Part shown: piece by piece, positions 1-8,266 of the stretch | Layout of the letters: every line of letters begins with the position of its first letter | Position numbering within the stretch: position 1 is the first letter of the stretch | From: Pokkaliibacter sp. MBI-7 | Lineage (GTDB): Bacteria > Pseudomonadota > Gammaproteobacteria > Pseudomonadales > Balneatricaceae | DNA length: 64,000 nucleotides | Direction: 5' to 3' | Assembly (NCBI RefSeq): GCF_029846635.1 | Contig: NZ_JARVTG010000001.1 | Coordinates: 4,117,001-4,181,000 of the forward strand | Notes under the pieces: model-generated | Told to the model about the DNA's origin: nothing | Databases searched by the model: none | Seen by the model: only the letters and a program-made list of their open reading frames with translations | Made by a program: the position numbers and the translations under genes

Positions 1-288
1 GCCGCGTATGCCATCACCTATGCCGGTGGCTGCGCGGGCGATGGCTGCCGTGGCCGAGCGCAGCGCTTCGGCATGGGGGCGCAGCGTCAGTGCCGCCGCG
101 GTGGGGATCAGGCCACTGCTGGAGCGGGTAAACAGCACCAGCCCGAGGCGTTTTTGCAGTTCATCGATATGCCGGCCCAGTGTCGGCTGGGTCAGCCCCA
201 GCGCACGGGCCGACGCCGACAGCGAGCCGTGCTCCAGCACACTGAGAAAGCTGCGGTAATGGTTCCAGTCGGGGTCGGGTTCGGTCAT
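1..288 (-). CDS. LysR-family transcriptional regulator, N-terminal part (cut by window edge)
   Basis: The reverse strand reads 96 codons from an ATG at 288 with no stop before the window edge. It starts MTEPDPDWNHYRSFLSVLEH and continues with the LysR winged-helix pattern: GSLSASARALGLTQPTLGRHI, then the wing segment LGLVLFTRSSSGL and the TAA segment. This is the DNA-binding domain (about residues 9-68) and the start of the linker helix; the effector domain lies outside the window. It is divergent from the epimerase-like gene at 460, with 171 bp between them. LysR proteins usually control such a divergent neighbour, so regulation of that gene is inferred. The effector is unknown. Confidence 0.85.
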   Translation of the reverse strand, partial: MTEPDPDWNHYRSFLSVLEHGSLSASARALGLTQPTLGRHIDELQKRLGLVLFTRSSSGLIPTAAALTLRPHAEALRSATAAIARAATGIGDGIRG

Positions 289-459
289 GGCTATCCGGAT
301 AAAACACAACAAGGATCACGGGCAGGCTGAAGTGTGGCACAGCCACATCTGGGTTGATTAAACATTTCTGTATAGCAGATGAAGGTTTTTCGGCAATTTT
401 TAATGTGCATCTGCCGTCTTACAGTGGTGGCCCAGAGTAACCAGCGCGAGGGCTATCCC

Positions 460-1554
460 ATGATCACTGCCAGCGATTCTTCTCCTTTCATCCCGCCGCA
501 GCGGGCCGCCAACCCTGTTCAGCGTGACGCGACGCTCGGCCAGAGCCGCCGAACCGCACTGGTGATCGGTGCCGCCGGCGGGGTAGGCAGTGAGCTGTGT
601 CTGGCGCTGCTGCAGGCCGGCTGGCGGGTACGTGCCTTCAGCCGGCACGCGCCGCAGTGGCTGGCGACCGTGGCGGATGCCAGTGCAGTGGAATGGATTG
701 CCGGCGATGCCATGGATAGCAACGCCGTGCTGGCAGCAGCGGCTCAGGTGCAGGTGATTGCTCACATGGTCAATCCGCCGGGCTACCGCGACTGGGACAA
801 ATGGGTGCTGCCGATGCTGGACAGCACCCTGCAGGCGGCCCGCGCAGTTAACGCCCGCGTGCTGTTGCCCGGCACTATCTACAACTTCGGCCTGCCGCTG
901 CAGCAGGCAGAGGGGTGCCGTGTGCTGGATGAAGGGACGCCCGTGGCACCGCGCACTGCCAAGGGGGCTATCCGGGTGGAAATGGAGCGGCGTCTGCAGG
1001 CCGCTGCCGAACGCGGTGACTGTCGGGTGCTGATTGTCAGAGCGGGTGATTTCTTTGGCGCCCGCAGCCACAGCAGCTGGTTTGCTCAGGGGATTCTGCA
1101 GGCTGGTAAACCTGTCCGGCGACTGTGGCGTCTGACTGACCCGGGAGTGGGCCATCAGTGGGCCTATCTGCCGGATGTTGCGGCCACTATGACGGCATTG
1201 CTGGAGCGAGAAGCGGTGCTGCCGCCGTTTGCCTGCTTTCATATGCAGGGCCACTGGGATCAGGACGGTATGCAACTGCTTAACGCGGTCAGAGCGGTCA
1301 GTGGTCAGCCTGCGTTACCGGTGCAGGCGTTCCCCTGGTGGGTGCTGCGGCTGGCATCGCCTTTTGTCAGGCGTATGCGCGATCTGTATGAGATGCGGCA
1401 TTTGTGGCAGCAGGCGGTGCGGATGCCTAATGACCGGCTGCTGGCGGAGCTGGGGGCTGAGCCCCATACACCGTTGCAACAGGCGATGGCAGTCACCCTG
1501 GAGGGGCTGGGCTGTATCGAACATCCCCGCCGGGAGGCGACGGGGACGGTATGA
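460..1554 (+). CDS. NAD-dependent epimerase/dehydratase family protein (extended SDR)
   Basis: A 364-residue protein. An N-terminal Rossmann nucleotide-binding loop is visible near residue 38 (VIGAAGGVGSELC). A YNFGLPL segment follows near residue 144, in the position of the SDR active-site YxxxK region, although the classic lysine is not obvious. The family acts on nucleotide sugars or small carbonyl compounds; the substrate cannot be read here. An in-frame ATG exists at 379, but the start at 460 is preferred because a GAGGG Shine-Dalgarno precedes it at good spacing and the first 27 residues of the longer form look unlike the family. It lies divergent from a LysR gene, its probable regulator. 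Ordinary composition. Confidence 0.8.
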   Translation: MITASDSSPFIPPQRAANPVQRDATLGQSRRTALVIGAAGGVGSELCLALLQAGWRVRAFSRHAPQWLATVADASAVEWIAGDAMDSNAVLAAAAQVQVIAHMVNPPGYRDWDKWVLPMLDSTLQAARAVNARVLLPGTIYNFGLPLQQAEGCRVLDEGTPVAPRTAKGAIRVEMERRLQAAAERGDCRVLIVRAGDFFGARSHSSWFAQGILQAGKPVRRLWRLTDPGVGHQWAYLPDVAATMTALLEREAVLPPFACFHMQGHWDQDGMQLLNAVRAVSGQPALPVQAFPWWVLRLASPFVRRMRDLYEMRHLWQQAVRMPNDRLLAELGAEPHTPLQQAMAVTLEGLGCIEHPRREATGTV

Positions 1555-1570
1555 CCTGCACGGAGGCGGA

Positions 1571-3451
1571 TCAGGCCAGACGGAAGCGTTGCGACGTGGC
1601 CTGCATGGTACTGGCCTGACGCTCCAGATTGCGGGTGTGTTCATCCAGATTAGTGCGCAGGGTCTTGGTTTCACTGGTATGGATATGGATGTGTTCCATC
1701 TTGCCCGCGATGTCTTCGGTAGTGGCGGAGATTTCTTCAACCGCGACGACCACCTGATCCATTTCGGTCGCCAGGGTTTCAATGGAGCGGGTGATGTCAC
1801 CGATGGCCTGTGCCACCTGTCCGGCATTCTGCTCACCCTCTGCCGCCAGCGTCAGGCCGTTTTCCATCAGCCGTGCCATTTCTTTGGTCTGGCTGTTGAA
1901 CTCCTTGATGATGCTGTCGATGTTGCTGGTGGCATCCATGGTCTTCTGCGCCAGCGAACGCACTTCATCGGCTACCACCGAGAAACCGCGCCCGGCCTCA
2001 CCGGCCCGTGCGGCTTCAATGGCCGCATTGAGTGCCAGCAGGTTGGTCTGGTCCGCCAGACTGTTGATCACGTCGACAATACCGATGACCTTGCCGCTGG
2101 ACTGGCCGAGCAGACCGACCTGCTGGTTGGTGTGCTGAATCAGCTGCGACAGCTGGCGCATGGAATCAACGCTGCTGACGATGACTTCAGAGCCGGAGCG
2201 GGCCGACTGGGTGGCCTGCTGGGTAGCCTGACTGACGTCAGAGGTGCGTTGTGCCACTTCGTTGACGGTGGCAGAAATCTGCTGGGTGGCCGAGGCGGCC
2301 TGTTCGGTCTGGGCTTCAACCTGCTGGCTGTTTTCCGCCAGTTGCTGCATGGCATGGCTCAGGTGATCATGCAGGCGCATCAGCTCCTCATTGCCATCAA
2401 TCACCTGACGGATCACCCCGGCGATATCTTGCGTCATGCGGTTGGACGCGCTGCCAAGCTGGGTGAACTCATCACGGTTGTTGCTGCTGAGCTTGAGGTT
2501 GGCCGTCAGGTTACCGGCGGCCACCTCGCTGAGCTGGGTAATGACGTTGTTCAGCTGGCGCACCAGCGTGCGGGAAATCTGGCTGAGGGCGAGCAGAATG
2601 ATCAGACCCACCACCGCTGAGATGATACCCATCTGCCAGTACGCCGACTGACGGGCGTTAACGGCCTGAGTGGAGGTGCGGTTGATGATGCCCTGTTCCA
2701 GATCGTTGTTCTGCTGCTCGATGTCGGCCAGCAGTTTGTCACCCCTGGCCGTCAGCTGCTCTTCCAGAACGACAATGGCCTTGATGGTGGTATCGGCCTG
2801 GTCGAACGCACTTTTGTAGGCGTTGTAGCCTTCTCCGATCTTGGTGTCTTCCCAGCTCAGCTTCTTGATCTGATCGTGCAGGTCGTTGAGTGCCTTCTCG
2901 ACTTTCTCGGCATAGGCCGGGCTCATGGTCGAGATATAGTCACGCTGGTTGGAGACCGCTTCATCGATGTAGGGCTTGATGATACTCAGTGACATTTGCT
3001 GCAGTCCGCCCGCGGCCTGATCCAGTGCCTTACGCTGGCCTTCGAAGGGGGTCATCCCCAGTTGCTGGCGGGTGCTCAGCCACTGTGAGCGCAGATCGGC
3101 ATAGTCACTGACGCTGCTGGCAATATCGCTGGCCTGTCTGGCGACAGCCTGATCATTGAGGTCGCTGGCATGGCTGGCGAGTGCCACGGCGGTGTCTTTC
3201 AGGCTGTTGAGGCGGCTCTGGTAGTCGGCCATGTTGTCGCTGGTCAGCGCGGTGGCCTGATTGACCAGATGCATCCACTGGTTCGACAGCTGCTGGGCAT
3301 CGCTGGCGTAGCCCTTGGCCTTGTAACGCTCTTCATAGGAACTGGACACCTTGCTCAGGCCCCAGAAACCGGAGGCGGAAATCAGTACCAGCCCGGTCAG
3401 TGTAATGGTTATCAGCAGCCAGAATTTCTGCTTCCAGGACAAAGCGAACAC
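1571..3451 (-). CDS. Methyl-accepting chemotaxis protein
   Basis: A 626-residue membrane chemoreceptor. TM1 is about residues 11-30 and TM2 about 272-292. Between them lies a roughly 240-residue periplasmic region that is almost wholly helical, suggesting a helical-bundle sensor rather than a Cache domain. A HAMP segment follows (about 293-345), then a long methyl-accepting coiled coil. The highly conserved hairpin tip that contacts CheA/CheW is at about 465-490 (DQTNLLALNAAIEAARAGE). The start is GTG at 3451, supported by GAGGAG six bases upstream. It ends 17 bp from the convergent epimerase gene. The ligand is unknown. No C-terminal CheR-tethering pentapeptide is visible. Confidence 0.95.
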   Translation of the reverse strand: MFALSWKQKFWLLITITLTGLVLISASGFWGLSKVSSSYEERYKAKGYASDAQQLSNQWMHLVNQATALTSDNMADYQSRLNSLKDTAVALASHASDLNDQAVARQASDIASSVSDYADLRSQWLSTRQQLGMTPFEGQRKALDQAAGGLQQMSLSIIKPYIDEAVSNQRDYISTMSPAYAEKVEKALNDLHDQIKKLSWEDTKIGEGYNAYKSAFDQADTTIKAIVVLEEQLTARGDKLLADIEQQNNDLEQGIINRTSTQAVNARQSAYWQMGIISAVVGLIILLALSQISRTLVRQLNNVITQLSEVAAGNLTANLKLSSNNRDEFTQLGSASNRMTQDIAGVIRQVIDGNEELMRLHDHLSHAMQQLAENSQQVEAQTEQAASATQQISATVNEVAQRTSDVSQATQQATQSARSGSEVIVSSVDSMRQLSQLIQHTNQQVGLLGQSSGKVIGIVDVINSLADQTNLLALNAAIEAARAGEAGRGFSVVADEVRSLAQKTMDATSNIDSIIKEFNSQTKEMARLMENGLTLAAEGEQNAGQVAQAIGDITRSIETLATEMDQVVVAVEEISATTEDIAGKMEHIHIHTSETKTLRTNLDEHTRNLERQASTMQATSQRFRLA

Positions 3452-3643
3452 GTTAGCTCCTCAATGAGATCATCAGGTAGTGCATCAGCGGGAAATGAAG
3501 CGACGAATAATCCATCAGGTGATACACGAACACAGGAGGTAAGCCAAGTAGACTTCCTAAGCGACTTGTAAATCACCGGAACGCTATTTCAGTTTTGTGT
3601 TTCGTTTTTGTGTCTTGTGTATCTGGCATGTTAACAATCGGGT

Positions 3644-3705
3644 CGCAGACGGTGATTACCCGTCTGCGATGCGCTTCAGTCTTTCAACGTTGCGCGTGCA
3701 ACGTT
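3644..3705 (-). terminator. Two hairpins after the DUF1445 gene
   Basis: Two perfect inverted repeats follow the stop codon of the DUF1445 gene on the minus strand. One has an 8-bp stem AACGTTGC/GCAACGTT (3686-3705). The other has a 9-bp stem CGCAGACGG/CCGTCTGCG (3644-3668). Neither is followed by a convincing U-run, so they may be transcript-stabilising 3' structures rather than an efficient intrinsic terminator. Confidence 0.4.
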
Positions 3706-4520
3706 CAGCCAAAACGCAGCTGGCTGTTGGGCAGATCCGTCACCAGCATGTGCCCCGGGCTGTGGGTGATGGCGAAGGGCAGGCGGGCATTCATCAGTGC
3801 GGCCTGCGGGCTGACACCGCAGGCCCAGAACACCGGGATGTCGCCGTCTTCCAGCACCGGTGCATCGCCGAATTCGGGCTGCTGCAGGTTGGCAATGCCC
3901 AGCTGCTCTGGGGCGCTGAGATGCACCGGCGCACCGTGGACTTTGGGCATCTGGCTGGTGATCTGTACGGCACGGATGGCATTGGCCGGGCTGAAACCGC
4001 GCATCGACACCACCATGTTGCCCTGAAACGGGCCTGCCCCCTGCAGCGGCCGGTTGGTCAGGTACATCGGCACATTGCGCTGATGATCGATATGGCGCAC
4101 CGGTACACCGGCGCTGATCAGCTCTTCCTCGAAGGAGAAGGAACAGCCGATGTAGAAGGTCACCAGATCATCGCGCCACAGTTCACTGATGTCGGTCAGC
4201 TCGCGCCGGCATTCGCCCTGTTCATACAGGCGGTAGCGCGGGGTGTCACGACGGATATCGATATCACGGCCCAGCGGTGGTGCATCGGTTTGCCCCGGTT
4301 CACTGACGTACAGCAGCGGACAGGCTTTCTGGTTGAGCTGGCAAAAGCGCAGGAAGTCACTGGCGTACTGCTGCGGCAGGATCACCAGATTGGCCTGCGC
4401 ATAGCCCAGCGCATAACCGCTGGTGGTGATCTGGTGTTCACCGCTGCGGCAGCGCTGGCGCAGTTGCTGTGAACTGAGCAGGGCGGCGGGGGCAGCAGCG
4501 GAGTCGTTGAGATGGCTCAT
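3705..4520 (-). CDS. Putative hydro-lyase, DUF1445 (YcsI / D-glutamate cyclase-like)
   Basis: A 271-residue soluble protein that I recognise as DUF1445. The family includes Bacillus YcsI and the C-terminal half of the mitochondrial D-glutamate cyclase, which interconverts D-glutamate and 5-oxo-D-proline. Conserved-looking stretches are FYIGCSFSFEEELISAGV and the C-terminal FWACGVSPQAAL / ITHSPGHMLVTD, which probably form the active site. It lies 40 bp downstream of the TRAP large permease on the same strand, so it is probably the last gene of the dctP-dctQ-dctM-DUF1445 transcript. The inferred job is to process the compound brought in by that transporter. The exact reaction is not shown by the sequence. 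Confidence 0.85.
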   Translation of the reverse strand: MSHLNDSAAAPAALLSSQQLRQRCRSGEHQITTSGYALGYAQANLVILPQQYASDFLRFCQLNQKACPLLYVSEPGQTDAPPLGRDIDIRRDTPRYRLYEQGECRRELTDISELWRDDLVTFYIGCSFSFEEELISAGVPVRHIDHQRNVPMYLTNRPLQGAGPFQGNMVVSMRGFSPANAIRAVQITSQMPKVHGAPVHLSAPEQLGIANLQQPEFGDAPVLEDGDIPVFWACGVSPQAALMNARLPFAITHSPGHMLVTDLPNSQLRFG

Positions 4521-4560
4521 GGTGTTTACTCAATGGTGATGTTAATCGGGCAGCAGGCCG

Positions 4561-5856
4561 CTACATGGCCGCAGGCAGCACGGTGGCGATGCCCGGAAAC
4601 CAGACCAGCAGAACGACGGCCAGAATCATCAGCAAAAACATGGGGAAGGCCGCACGGGCGATAAATCCCATGTCGTGGCCGGTCATGCCCTGCAGTACAA
4701 AAAGGTTGAAGCCCACTGGCGGGGTGATCTGTGCCATTTCCACTACCAGCATCAGATAGACACCAAACCAGATCATGTCAAAACCGGCCTGACGTACCAG
4801 CGGCTCAATCACCGCCATGGTCAGGACGATGGACGAAATACCGTCCAGAAAGCAGCCCATGACGATATAGAACAGAGTCAGAATGACGATCAGCATCAGC
4901 GGCGACAGGTGCCAGCTGGCGATGATTTCCGCCAGATTTTTCGGCAGGCCGGTAAAGCCCATGGCCAGCGACAGAAAACTTGAGCCCATCAGGATAAAGG
5001 CGATCATGCAGCTGGTACGCACTGCCCCCATCAGCGACTGACGGAAACTGTCCCAGCTGAGGCTGCCCTGCAGCCCGGCCATCAGCAGGGAACCGGCTAC
5101 CCCCAGCACCGCCGATTCGGTGGCGGTGGCCACACCGCTGTAGATCGAACCGATGACCACCAGAATCAGGCTGAACACCGGCAGCAGCTGGACGCCGCCC
5201 TTAAGCTTGTCTTTCAGGCTGTAGACCCTCTGCTCACGTTCACTCTGATCACCCTTGAGCCATGCCACCAGGGCCACATAGCCCATGAACAGCGCCGCCA
5301 GCATCAGCCCCGGCAGCACGCCGGCCATAAACAGCTTGGCGATGGACTCGTTAACGGTCACGCCATAGATGATCAGGGTGATCGACGGTGGAATCAGCAG
5401 GCCCAGCGTCCCCGCGCCGGCCAGCGTGCCGACGATCATGTGCTCGGGATAATTGCGGCGGCGCAGCTCGGGGATCGACATCTTGCCCACTGTGACGGCG
5501 GTGGCGGCGGATGAACCACAGATTGCTGCAAAAATGGCCGACCCGGCGACGTTGACGTGCAGCAGCCCGCCGGGTAGACGACTCATCAGTGGCGTCAGGC
5601 CCTTGAACAGGGATTCTGACAGTTTGGAGCGGAACAGGATTTCGCCCATCCACACAAACAGCGGCAGCGAGGTCAGGGTCCAGGAAGAGTTCACCCCCCA
5701 GATGGTCATGGCCATGGATTCGCCCACCGGGCGATGAGTGAACATCTCCATACCCACCACGGCGCAGCCGAGCAGGCTGAAGGCAACCCAGACACTGGAG
5801 CCGAGCAGGAAGAACAGGGCCAGCAGAAACACGCCGGTCAGCAGGGCTTCGTTCAT
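4561..5856 (-). CDS. dctM: TRAP transporter large permease subunit (DctM)
   Basis: A 431-residue, very hydrophobic protein with about 12 predicted membrane segments. Family hallmarks are LLIPPSITLIIYGV and the PPVGFNLFVLQG region near the C-terminus. DctM is the transport channel of tripartite ATP-independent periplasmic transporters, driven by the sodium or proton gradient. The start at ATG 5856 lies one base after the dctQ stop (TGACATG) and has GGAGG upstream; a longer open frame to 5937 would overlap dctQ and is rejected. Works with DctQ and the binding protein encoded upstream. Confidence 0.95.
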   Translation of the reverse strand: MNEALLTGVFLLALFFLLGSSVWVAFSLLGCAVVGMEMFTHRPVGESMAMTIWGVNSSWTLTSLPLFVWMGEILFRSKLSESLFKGLTPLMSRLPGGLLHVNVAGSAIFAAICGSSAATAVTVGKMSIPELRRRNYPEHMIVGTLAGAGTLGLLIPPSITLIIYGVTVNESIAKLFMAGVLPGLMLAALFMGYVALVAWLKGDQSEREQRVYSLKDKLKGGVQLLPVFSLILVVIGSIYSGVATATESAVLGVAGSLLMAGLQGSLSWDSFRQSLMGAVRTSCMIAFILMGSSFLSLAMGFTGLPKNLAEIIASWHLSPLMLIVILTLFYIVMGCFLDGISSIVLTMAVIEPLVRQAGFDMIWFGVYLMLVVEMAQITPPVGFNLFVLQGMTGHDMGFIARAAFPMFLLMILAVVLLVWFPGIATVLPAAM

Positions 5857-5857
5857 G

Positions 5858-6415
5858 TCAGCCTCCGTGCGCGAGCGACAGCTCGCCGTCTTGTCGGGTG
5901 TCGTGACCGGGCAGACGCAGGCCGAGCCATTGCTCAAGCAGCTGTTCCACGGTGCTGTGAATGACGCTGATGGCCAGCATCAGGGCGCCGACGGCAGTCA
6001 CCGCCTGCGGTATCCACAGGGGCAGCTGATCACCGCCTTCACTGACTTCGCCAAACTCCCATGACATATAAGACAGCTCCGCCATGTACCAGGCCAGATA
6101 GCTGGCGGCTGCACTGGCAAACAGCAGACAGCCGCTTTCGATCAGATGGCGCAGATGGGCGGGGCAGCGCTCCACCACCAGCGTGACGCGAATATGGGCG
6201 TTGTTACGGAAGGCGTACGCCAGCCCCAGACAGTTACAGGCGCCCATCAGATAAGAGGAATACTCGGTGATGCCACCGATGTAGAGATTAAGCAGGCGGG
6301 CAGTGATGCTGGCGACGACGCACAGGGCCATGGCCACCAGACAAAGGGCAGCGAGGACACCGCTGCCACGATAAAGATATTCAAGAAGGGACTGAACCCG
6401 ACACAGCCAGCGCAT
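5858..6415 (-). CDS. dctQ: TRAP transporter small permease subunit (DctQ)
   Basis: A 185-residue protein with four hydrophobic segments, the usual DctQ layout, and the conserved-type stretch RNNAHIRVTLVVER after the second segment. DctQ pairs with DctM in the inner membrane and is needed for uptake. It sits between dctP and dctM in the classic P-Q-M order. It is separated from dctP by 134 bp holding a stable hairpin, and abuts dctM. Confidence 0.93.
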   Translation of the reverse strand: MRWLCRVQSLLEYLYRGSGVLAALCLVAMALCVVASITARLLNLYIGGITEYSSYLMGACNCLGLAYAFRNNAHIRVTLVVERCPAHLRHLIESGCLLFASAAASYLAWYMAELSYMSWEFGEVSEGGDQLPLWIPQAVTAVGALMLAISVIHSTVEQLLEQWLGLRLPGHDTRQDGELSLAHGG

Positions 6416-6513
6416 GGTCTGTTTCTCCTGACGTTGCTATGCACGGGGTGGCCTGTGGCCACACCCGTTCTCAGACAGTTACGACGCCCGTCAATATGAC
6501 AGCGGTACGGCGG

Positions 6514-6542
6514 CCGTCACGGTGGTGATGTCTGCCGTGACG
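6514..6542 (-). promoter_or_regulatory. Intercistronic hairpin between dctP and dctQ
   Basis: A perfect 9-bp inverted repeat CCGTCACGG / CCGTGACGG with an 11-base loop, directly after the dctP stop. There is no U-run. Such hairpins commonly protect the 3' end of the binding-protein message so that it is made in excess over the permeases; that role is inferred. Confidence 0.55.
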
Positions 6543-6549
6543 GTGGGGT

Positions 6550-7548
6550 CTACATCTTCTGATAAGCGTCGATCACGGCCTGACCATCCGGCCCGGAGCG
6601 TTTCAGCCAGTCATCCAGCAGCTCCTTACCGATGTGCTCAAAGCCCTGTTCCAGCTCGGGGGATGGGGTAACTACCTGCATCCCGTTGGTCTGCAGCTCC
6701 TGCTGATACTGCGCGGTCAGCTGACGGGCCTTGTCCCAGCCGGCTTTTTCGGTGTCAGCAGCGGCCTGCAGCACCGCAGACTGAGTGTCAGCAGGCAGCT
6801 TGTCCCAGACCTTCTTGTTCACGAACACCATGTTTTTGGGCAGCCAGGCTTTGACGTCATACCAGTAGCCCACGTATTCCCACAGTTTGGTGTCGATGCC
6901 GGTTGCCGCAGACGACAGCATGCTGTCGGCCACGCCGGTGGCGAAGGCCTGCGCCACTTCCGCCACTTCCACCTGAGTGGGTGCGGCTCCCATCATCGCG
7001 GCCAGCTTGTTGGTCATCGGGTTGTAGGTACGAAAGCGCACGCCCTTCATGTCATCGATGCTGTTGATGGGCTTTTTCATGTACAGACCCTGAGGTGGCC
7101 AGGGGATGCAGTACAGCAGCTTCAGACCTTTGTTATCGAGCACTTGTTCAAGGCGGGGTTTGGAGGCCTGATACAGCTTCCATGAGGCGTCGAAACTGCT
7201 GGCGACGAACGGCAGGGCATCCACTTCAAACAGTGGGTCTTCATTGCCGAGGGCGGAGATGATGCGTTCGCCGATGGGAGCCAGACCGCGTCGCACGGCA
7301 CTGAAGATTTCGCCACCGCCGAACAGGGAGCCGTTGGGATGGGTGGCAATGGTGAGCTGACCTGAGGTTTTATCACCGACTTCTTTAGCGAAGCTTTCGG
7401 CCATCTGCGTCTGATAGCTGGAGGCCGGGTAAGCCAGGGCCATATCCCAGCTGTCAGCAGCCTGACTGCTGACGCTGTAGCTCAGGGTGGCGGCGACAGA
7501 CAACGCCAGCAGGTGCTTACCCAGTACGTTTACCAATGCGTGTTTCAT
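6550..7548 (-). CDS. dctP: TRAP transporter substrate-binding protein (DctP family)
   Basis: A 332-residue periplasmic protein with a signal peptide (KHLLALSVAATLSYSVSSQA, cleavage about residue 30). The DctP fold is shown by a helical start SSYQTQMAESFAKEV and by the MKGVRFRTYNP segment, whose arginine normally clamps a ligand carboxylate. The QVEVAEVAQAFATGVADS region also fits. GAGGAAAG precedes the ATG at 7548. It delivers substrate to DctQM. The ligand is probably an organic acid by family; the downstream DUF1445 enzyme hints at a glutamate- or oxoproline-like molecule, which is inference. Confidence 0.95.
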   Translation of the reverse strand: MKHALVNVLGKHLLALSVAATLSYSVSSQAADSWDMALAYPASSYQTQMAESFAKEVGDKTSGQLTIATHPNGSLFGGGEIFSAVRRGLAPIGERIISALGNEDPLFEVDALPFVASSFDASWKLYQASKPRLEQVLDNKGLKLLYCIPWPPQGLYMKKPINSIDDMKGVRFRTYNPMTNKLAAMMGAAPTQVEVAEVAQAFATGVADSMLSSAATGIDTKLWEYVGYWYDVKAWLPKNMVFVNKKVWDKLPADTQSAVLQAAADTEKAGWDKARQLTAQYQQELQTNGMQVVTPSPELEQGFEHIGKELLDDWLKRSGPDGQAVIDAYQKM

Positions 7549-8258
7549 TTTGCTCTTTCCTCAATACTGCGGTGGCAAAACCACCTGTGCCGCGATATGT
7601 GAAAAATCGGGCAGGTTTTTTTTCGTTTTGTGGAATTTTTTGCACAAGGCGAAATGGCATAGGTTGTCAGGCACTATTGAGAGAAGGGCTTTTATTTTTT
7701 ATAAAACGGCTTTTGCAATGGATAAAAATACGGACCAATGGATTGGAGTGATTCATGTCTTGCCCTCGATGTTTTATTTGCCGGTATTGATGCAACGCCA
7801 ATACCGACCGGTTTTTTATTGGTGACGTCACCACCTGTAATGGGTGGTGTGGGGCGCAATGGCCTGCTTATGCCTGAGTATCAGCATGCAGTAGCGGCAC
7901 CGGGCATGGCAGAGGCAGCCGGTGGGTGCAGATACAGCGGTGATAGTGCAGGCAAGATGGCAGATAACCTTGCTGTTATTTGTAAATTGTTATTTTTCCC
8001 CTTCGGGTGGGCATGATGGCTGATCAATTATAATGGCCGGCAGTCAATGTTATTGCTGCGCTTATTTATTATCGATATTGAATCGATATGAGTTTGATCA
8101 GCTTTTTATTCTGTTTTTTATTTCTTTGTATTGTTCATGTTATGGGGTTTTTATGGCTATTCGCATTGGGCTTTTGCGGCTTATTGCGTTTTCTATAAAT
8201 TAGCGTCGTGGCAAAAATTGTCTAATCACCATTTTTTTCCTAAGCCGATAAAATTTTT
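7549..8258. other. 710-bp AT-rich intergenic region upstream of dctP
   Basis: No convincing long gene. The region must hold the dctP promoter on the minus strand. It contains a dense set of symmetric elements: the perfect 12-bp palindrome GGTGACGTCACC at 7821-7832 and an overlapping CACCACC/GGTGGTG repeat at 7829-7849. It also contains a plus-strand promoter and terminator-like pair described separately. The palindrome could be an operator for the upstream LysR protein or another regulator. Confidence 0.6.
7677..7818 (+). ncRNA. Candidate small RNA with its own promoter and terminator-like hairpin
   Basis: On the plus strand, TTGAGA (7677-7682) and TATAAA (7700-7705) are separated by exactly 17 bp, a near-consensus sigma-70 promoter. 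About 75 bases past the expected start (near 7712) is a perfect 8-bp stem CGGTATTG/CAATACCG (7782-7806), followed by ACCGG and a T6 run. The result would be a transcript of about 105 nt divergent from dctP. An overlapping 35-codon open frame (7718-7825, MDKNTDQWIG...) has no ribosome site and runs through the terminator, so RNA is preferred over protein. Weak point: the T-run starts five bases after the stem. Confidence 0.4.
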
Positions 8259-8266
8259 TTATCGGC
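8244..8266. repeat. Hairpin overlapping the LysR stop codon
   Basis: A near-palindromic sequence, GCCGATAAAA facing TTTTTATCGGC, overlaps the stop codon of the LysR gene. It probably forms the 3' end structure of that transcript. The flanking T-run is inside the loop side, so termination efficiency is uncertain. Confidence 0.45.

Noticed and set aside
1229..2620. A 463-codon open frame on the plus strand
   Set aside because: It spans the ends of the epimerase gene and is antisense to the chemoreceptor; its low-complexity, glycine- and leucine-rich product is typical of shadow frames.
7738..8016. A 92-codon open frame in the region upstream of dctP
   Set aside because: No ribosome site, and composition looks non-coding; palindromes and the candidate RNA explain the region better.
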